DNA of 52,094 nt from contig PDIP01000063.1 of assembly GCA_002811645.1 (NCBI GenBank), positions 138,024 to 190,117 of the forward strand, given 5' to 3'. Shown piece after piece: positions 49,066 through 52,094 of the stretch. This stretch comes from Corallochytrium limacisporum. Taxonomy: Eukaryota > Opisthokonta. The position numbers and the translations under genes are program-made. Within the stretch, counting starts at the first letter, position 1, and each line of letters begins with the position of its first letter. The notes under the pieces were generated by a model. The model was not told where the DNA came from, searched no databases, and was given only the letters and a program-made list of their open reading frames with translations.

Positions 49066-50781
49066 TTATGCAGCTAATGCTTCCCCGCGGTGCATGGCCT
49101 GATGTTTTGCGGTGGCCTCAGCCAGGGTTTCACCGTCCTCAACGGCCGTGGTGCGTAGGTCACTACCCACATAGCACAGAGCACTCTTCGCTCGATCTGC
49201 GGCCACGAGCTTCGTGCCATCATGAGACCACTGCAGACGGTTTGCTTGAAGCAATTTGCCATCGTCAAAGAGAGGCAGTTCAACGCTGGTAGCGCCGCTG
49301 GATTTCCAGAAGTATACGCAGTTGCCACCCGTTACCACCGCCAGCGAGGTGAGCGGTTGCAGTCTGGTACTGGGGGTGGCCTTGCCCCCTATCTCCACTC
49401 CTTCTGACACAGACTGGGACGGTGGCAAAGGTGACCAGGCAACAGCACGAACGCTCTGCTTCAGTTTCATCAACGCACACAGCGACAGGGTCTTCAAGTT
49501 CCAGATCCAAACACAAAGCGGGAAGCGCTGTTCTACAGTGGCCAAGTACTCACCAGCTGGGTCAAAGGCCACTACGCTGGCGCCCATGGTCGGCAACGGT
49601 TCGGTTTCGTCTGCATCGAACATAGCGGAAAAGCCAAACGTCGCATAGCCGCCGCCGAGAGAAGTGTGACGGTTCGTGTCACGCCCACAGTCGACAGCGA
49701 ACAGACCGTCGTCAGTCTGGGAGCTACTGCCACCACTCTTTCTGCTGGCCGACGCAACAGACCGTTGAGCAGCACGGGCTGCAGCGGACTTGCTGTGCTT
49801 CGGCACGACATCTTGTTCGTCACCAACGCCAATACCGGGCTGCTTAGCCTTGAGATTAAACGGCAGTGGCTGGATCTGGAAACTCCGATAGCCTTCACTG
49901 GGGTGCTCAACTTCAGCATAGACGATGCACGAGGGATCAGTGATGGGCGTCTCGTGCTGCAGGGCAGCAATAGGTTGGAAAGTTAGAGCATTGATCAAGT
50001 GTACTTCGCCATTGAACATGCCAGCAGCGAAAAAGGAGCCCAAACGCGGGCTCCAGCTCAGAGTGCGTGCGCCCAGAGCGTTTGTATAAGGCTGCAGACG
50101 CAGCACCTCCGTACCGTCCAGGGCGTACACGAGAACCGTCGTCTCCAAGTTCGTGTCCCGTACTGCAATGTGAGCGTCATCTGGGGACCAAGAAATAGCT
50201 TCACAATCTGTAGTTCCCAGGTCAATGTTAATCCGAATGCGCCAATTAGATGTAGTAATGATACTCAAGCTGTCACGGCATTCGTTGCGTTCGGCGACTG
50301 CGACCAGTGCACCTGAGGGGCTCCACGCGAGGCAGCGCTTTGGCGACTTGATGCTCGCCATGTGGTGTACACTCCGTGAGGTCAGACTCCAGACTGTGAG
50401 TTTTAAGTTGAAGTCCGATGCAGTCAGGACATGCCGCGAATCCGGCGCAAAACATGCCCAGCTGAGGCCGGCCGCTCCCTGGTCAATCTTGCAGCTCCAT
50501 TCCTTCTTGTCCTCGTCCAGAATAGTCTTCGGCCTGCCAGAGACCCCAAAAACCACAACTACAGACCGCTTGACAATACTGCACATGATAAGACCTGAAT
50601 CACAGCTCCATTCCACCGCATCGACAACGTCTGGACATTCAAAATTGTGTACTGGGGGTGACTCCGGATCGTCTACTGAGCGAATCATTACCCGAAAGAG
50701 TTTCACACTGGCCAAGTACTTGCCGTTGGGACTGAATGAAAACAGTCCCTGGCTGTGTCTAAAGGGACCACAAAGTTCCAT
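49066..50781 (-). CDS. WRAP73: WRAP73/WDR8-type spindle-pole WD-repeat protein
   Basis: A 571-residue WD-repeat protein matching WRAP73 (WDR8) along its length. Shared blocks include SFSPNGKYLAS near the start, VEWSCDSGLIMCSIVKRSVV, EWSCKIDQGAAGLSWACFAPDSRHVL, LTVWSLTSRSVHHM, ISWSPDDAHIAVRDTNLE and, near the end, CVWIWNLKTLSLCALMKL. WRAP73 binds microtubule minus-end partners at centrosomes or spindle-pole bodies (with SSX2IP in animals, Msd1 in fission yeast) and helps spindle anchoring and ciliogenesis. It is longer than human (460) because of a Ser/Ala/Lys-rich insert at about 320-375. The ATG at 50781 gives a short N-terminus just before the first blade, as in homologues. Together with WDR90 it suggests a centriole-based organising centre. 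Confidence 0.95.
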   Translation of the reverse strand: MELCGPFRHSQGLFSFSPNGKYLASVKLFRVMIRSVDDPESPPVHNFECPDVVDAVEWSCDSGLIMCSIVKRSVVVVFGVSGRPKTILDEDKKEWSCKIDQGAAGLSWACFAPDSRHVLTASDFNLKLTVWSLTSRSVHHMASIKSPKRCLAWSPSGALVAVAERNECRDSLSIITTSNWRIRINIDLGTTDCEAISWSPDDAHIAVRDTNLETTVLVYALDGTEVLRLQPYTNALGARTLSWSPRLGSFFAAGMFNGEVHLINALTFQPIAALQHETPITDPSCIVYAEVEHPSEGYRSFQIQPLPFNLKAKQPGIGVGDEQDVVPKHSKSAAARAAQRSVASASRKSGGSSSQTDDGLFAVDCGRDTNRHTSLGGGYATFGFSAMFDADETEPLPTMGASVVAFDPAGEYLATVEQRFPLCVWIWNLKTLSLCALMKLKQSVRAVAWSPLPPSQSVSEGVEIGGKATPSTRLQPLTSLAVVTGGNCVYFWKSSGATSVELPLFDDGKLLQANRLQWSHDGTKLVAADRAKSALCYVGSDLRTTAVEDGETLAEATAKHQAMHRGEALAA

Positions 50782-51110
50782 ATTTCTGTCTGTGTGTCTG
50801 CCGCTTCTGTTTCTTTACCTCCCTGATTTCTGAGGACGATTCCGAGCTGTGATCCCTTAAGCGAACTCCTTGTTGAAGCACGTGTATTCCACTGCTACCC
50901 AAATACGTCAAAATCTCAGCGTTCTTCTAGGCGCATTCCAAAGATCCACTGCAACAAAAAACCAAAGGCATCCGAGCTCCCATGACAAGAAGTTTGGACC
51001 ACTGGTTCCGTACGTGGTCTCATCTGGCAAAGGTCTCATCGGCTCCTGTAGTGCGCACCAGAAAGGCCGCTCACCTGCGGCCGAAGGGGGTCCCTACGGG
51101 CCCTCTCCCC

Positions 51111-51123
51111 TTCCCGCCAAAAA
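51111..51123 (+). promoter_or_regulatory. E2F-like site TTCCCGCCAAAAA
   Basis: The 13 bases agree with the full E2F/DP palindrome TTTCCCGCCAAA at all but the first position. It lies 330 bp upstream of the WRAP73 start, and three bases before a CCAAT-type box. E2F plus NF-Y pairs are typical of cell-cycle promoters in animals. Function here is inferred. Confidence 0.45.
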
Positions 51124-51125
51124 TC

Positions 51126-51132
51126 ATTGGCT
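51126..51132 (-). promoter_or_regulatory. CCAAT-type box (ATTGGCT on plus)
   Basis: ATTGGCT on the plus strand is AGCCAAT on the minus strand, the orientation of WRAP73. It is the NF-Y pentamer with preferred flanks and sits close to the E2F-like site. Confidence 0.35.
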
Positions 51133-51563
51133 CCTTGACTCGGGAACAGCCCCCAATCATGACAAACTGACCCCTTTCTTGAGAGGTCTTAAATACATTC
51201 CGGAGTCTATTTTATTCCCCTTTCCTTTCGCCGATCTACCGGGTGACCTCGATTGGCGACACAAGGGAGGCGCGGAGAGCCCCTTGGTAGGCGTTTGGGC
51301 GTTCTGTTCCCGGGTGCAAATACTATTTATAGCAACACTTATCAATACATTCACTATAGAAATATCCCGGTGACGTGGATTGGAGAGGTGTGACACCGCG
51401 TGGAAGTTGAAATTAGCGCACGTACCTCAGTGTTTAGCTTGCCCCGGTCGACTGCAACCTTTCCTTTGCGGAACATTCGGTGCGTTCAGTATCGCACAGT
51501 CCCACTGAAATTCTCGAACCTGTCTCCCTGTCGCTTGCCCTCCCTCTCCGAACCGCCGGCAGA

Positions 51564-51575
51564 AGGGGGCCCCCT
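51564..51575. repeat. Perfect 12-bp G5C5 palindrome
   Basis: AGGGGGCCCCCT is a perfect palindrome. It resembles the C-run/G-run inverted repeats in other promoter gaps of this window but in the opposite order, G then C. Confidence 0.7.
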
Positions 51576-52094
51576 CACTTTTTGTTCCACCGAAATCCCG
51601 GGCCTCACCTTCCTCCCCGGTACTTAACGAAGCGGTACTTCTCTGTGTGGCCCCTCGAGAGAGAAGGGAGCGGAGGGGTGGGGACCGGAGAGACGGAAAG
51701 TGTCAGGCCAACGAAAATGAAAGAGTCGCTGCCGCGTCCACAGTCGCGCCTTCCGCCAAAAAGAAACGGTGAAAAGTGAGAGCGCGTAGGCCAGAGAACC
51801 ACTCCCCTCCCCCCCCCCACCGGTATTGACACCCTCCACTTCCCGGTGCTAAAATGTATGACTCGTCGCGATAGTGAATGAACCGCGACCATTTTTGGTG
51901 AGGAACGGCTCTCATTCTTTCTTCGTCAGAAGGACACAATCACCGTGTGGAGGAGGGCACACAGCAGGGGAAGGCGGAGGACGGAGGTGGCAGACTGAAG
52001 CAGTGAGGAGCGGTAAGCAGGGTCAGTCGGGTGTCATCGGGGACGGGGAGCATAGAGCCGGCAGTTTGCACCGGTCTCAAACCAACCCTTCCCC

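Larger units (their letters stand above)
50782..52094. promoter_or_regulatory. WRAP73 upstream region to the window end
   Basis: No supported gene in this 1.3-kb right edge. The proximal part has an E2F-like site and a CCAAT-type box (51111-51132) about 330 bp from the WRAP73 start. Further out lie the palindrome AGGGGGCCCCCT at 51564-51575 and a C-rich run at about 51805-51818. Composition resembles other promoter gaps, so the outer part may serve a gene beyond the window. Confidence 0.45.

Noticed and set aside
50783..50835. Possible tiny leader intron before WRAP73
   Set aside because: The only donor and acceptor pair close to the ATG would enclose about 29 nt, which is too short for spliceosomal removal.
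1..52094. Telomere repeats, CRISPR arrays, transposons and rRNA
   Set aside because: I found no tandem TTAGGG-type arrays, no spaced identical repeats, no transposase or reverse-transcriptase motifs and no rRNA-like sequence.

Overview
The window looks like nuclear DNA from a compact, intron-poor unicellular opisthokont. Fifteen protein genes are supported, and none shows a clear intron inside its coding sequence, not even a 6.7-kb reading frame. The mix points to an organism that makes lysine by the fungal-type alpha-aminoadipate route (LYS2) and also carries centriole/flagellum-linked genes (a WDR90/POC16 homologue with a CFAP20 domain, plus WRAP73) and an animal/fungal-type telomere protein (RAP1/TERF2IP). 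A flagellated or formerly flagellated fungus, or a unicellular holozoan such as Corallochytrium that is reported to keep the aminoadipate pathway, would fit. I cannot decide between them from sequence alone.

Layout. Positions 1-13603 hold no protein gene I can support. This 13.6-kb stretch contains homopolymer runs, simple repeats and a few candidate control sites. From 13604 onward genes are dense: LYS2 (+), a RhoGEF with a DH domain (-), RAP1-like (-), WDR90 (+), a haloalkane-dehalogenase-like hydrolase (-), OGG1 (-), a dienelactone hydrolase (-), a twin-CX9C protein (+), a coiled-coil/acidic/RGG-rich nuclear candidate (-), syntaxin-16/Tlg2 (+), TRM1 (-), CSN5 (-), a bacterial-type mitochondrial leucyl-tRNA synthetase (+), an unrecognised 573-residue protein (-) and WRAP73 (-). 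Tail-to-tail gaps are only 50-185 bp, while promoter-bearing gaps are about 350-1400 bp.

Functional links are loose, as expected for a eukaryotic housekeeping region: amino-acid synthesis (LYS2), tRNA charging and modification (LARS2, TRM1), DNA repair and telomeres (OGG1, RAP1), trafficking and signalling (STX16, RhoGEF), protein turnover (CSN5) and microtubule organising centres (WDR90, WRAP73). There is no operon-like unit, CRISPR array, recognisable transposon, tRNA or rRNA. The more unusual points are a RAP1 that keeps BRCT and RCT ends without a visible Myb domain, a membrane-anchored haloalkane-dehalogenase-like enzyme, a RhoGEF that stops at the end of its DH domain, recurrent C-run/G-run inverted repeats in promoter gaps, and E2F-like sites near the RAP1/WDR90 and WRAP73 starts.
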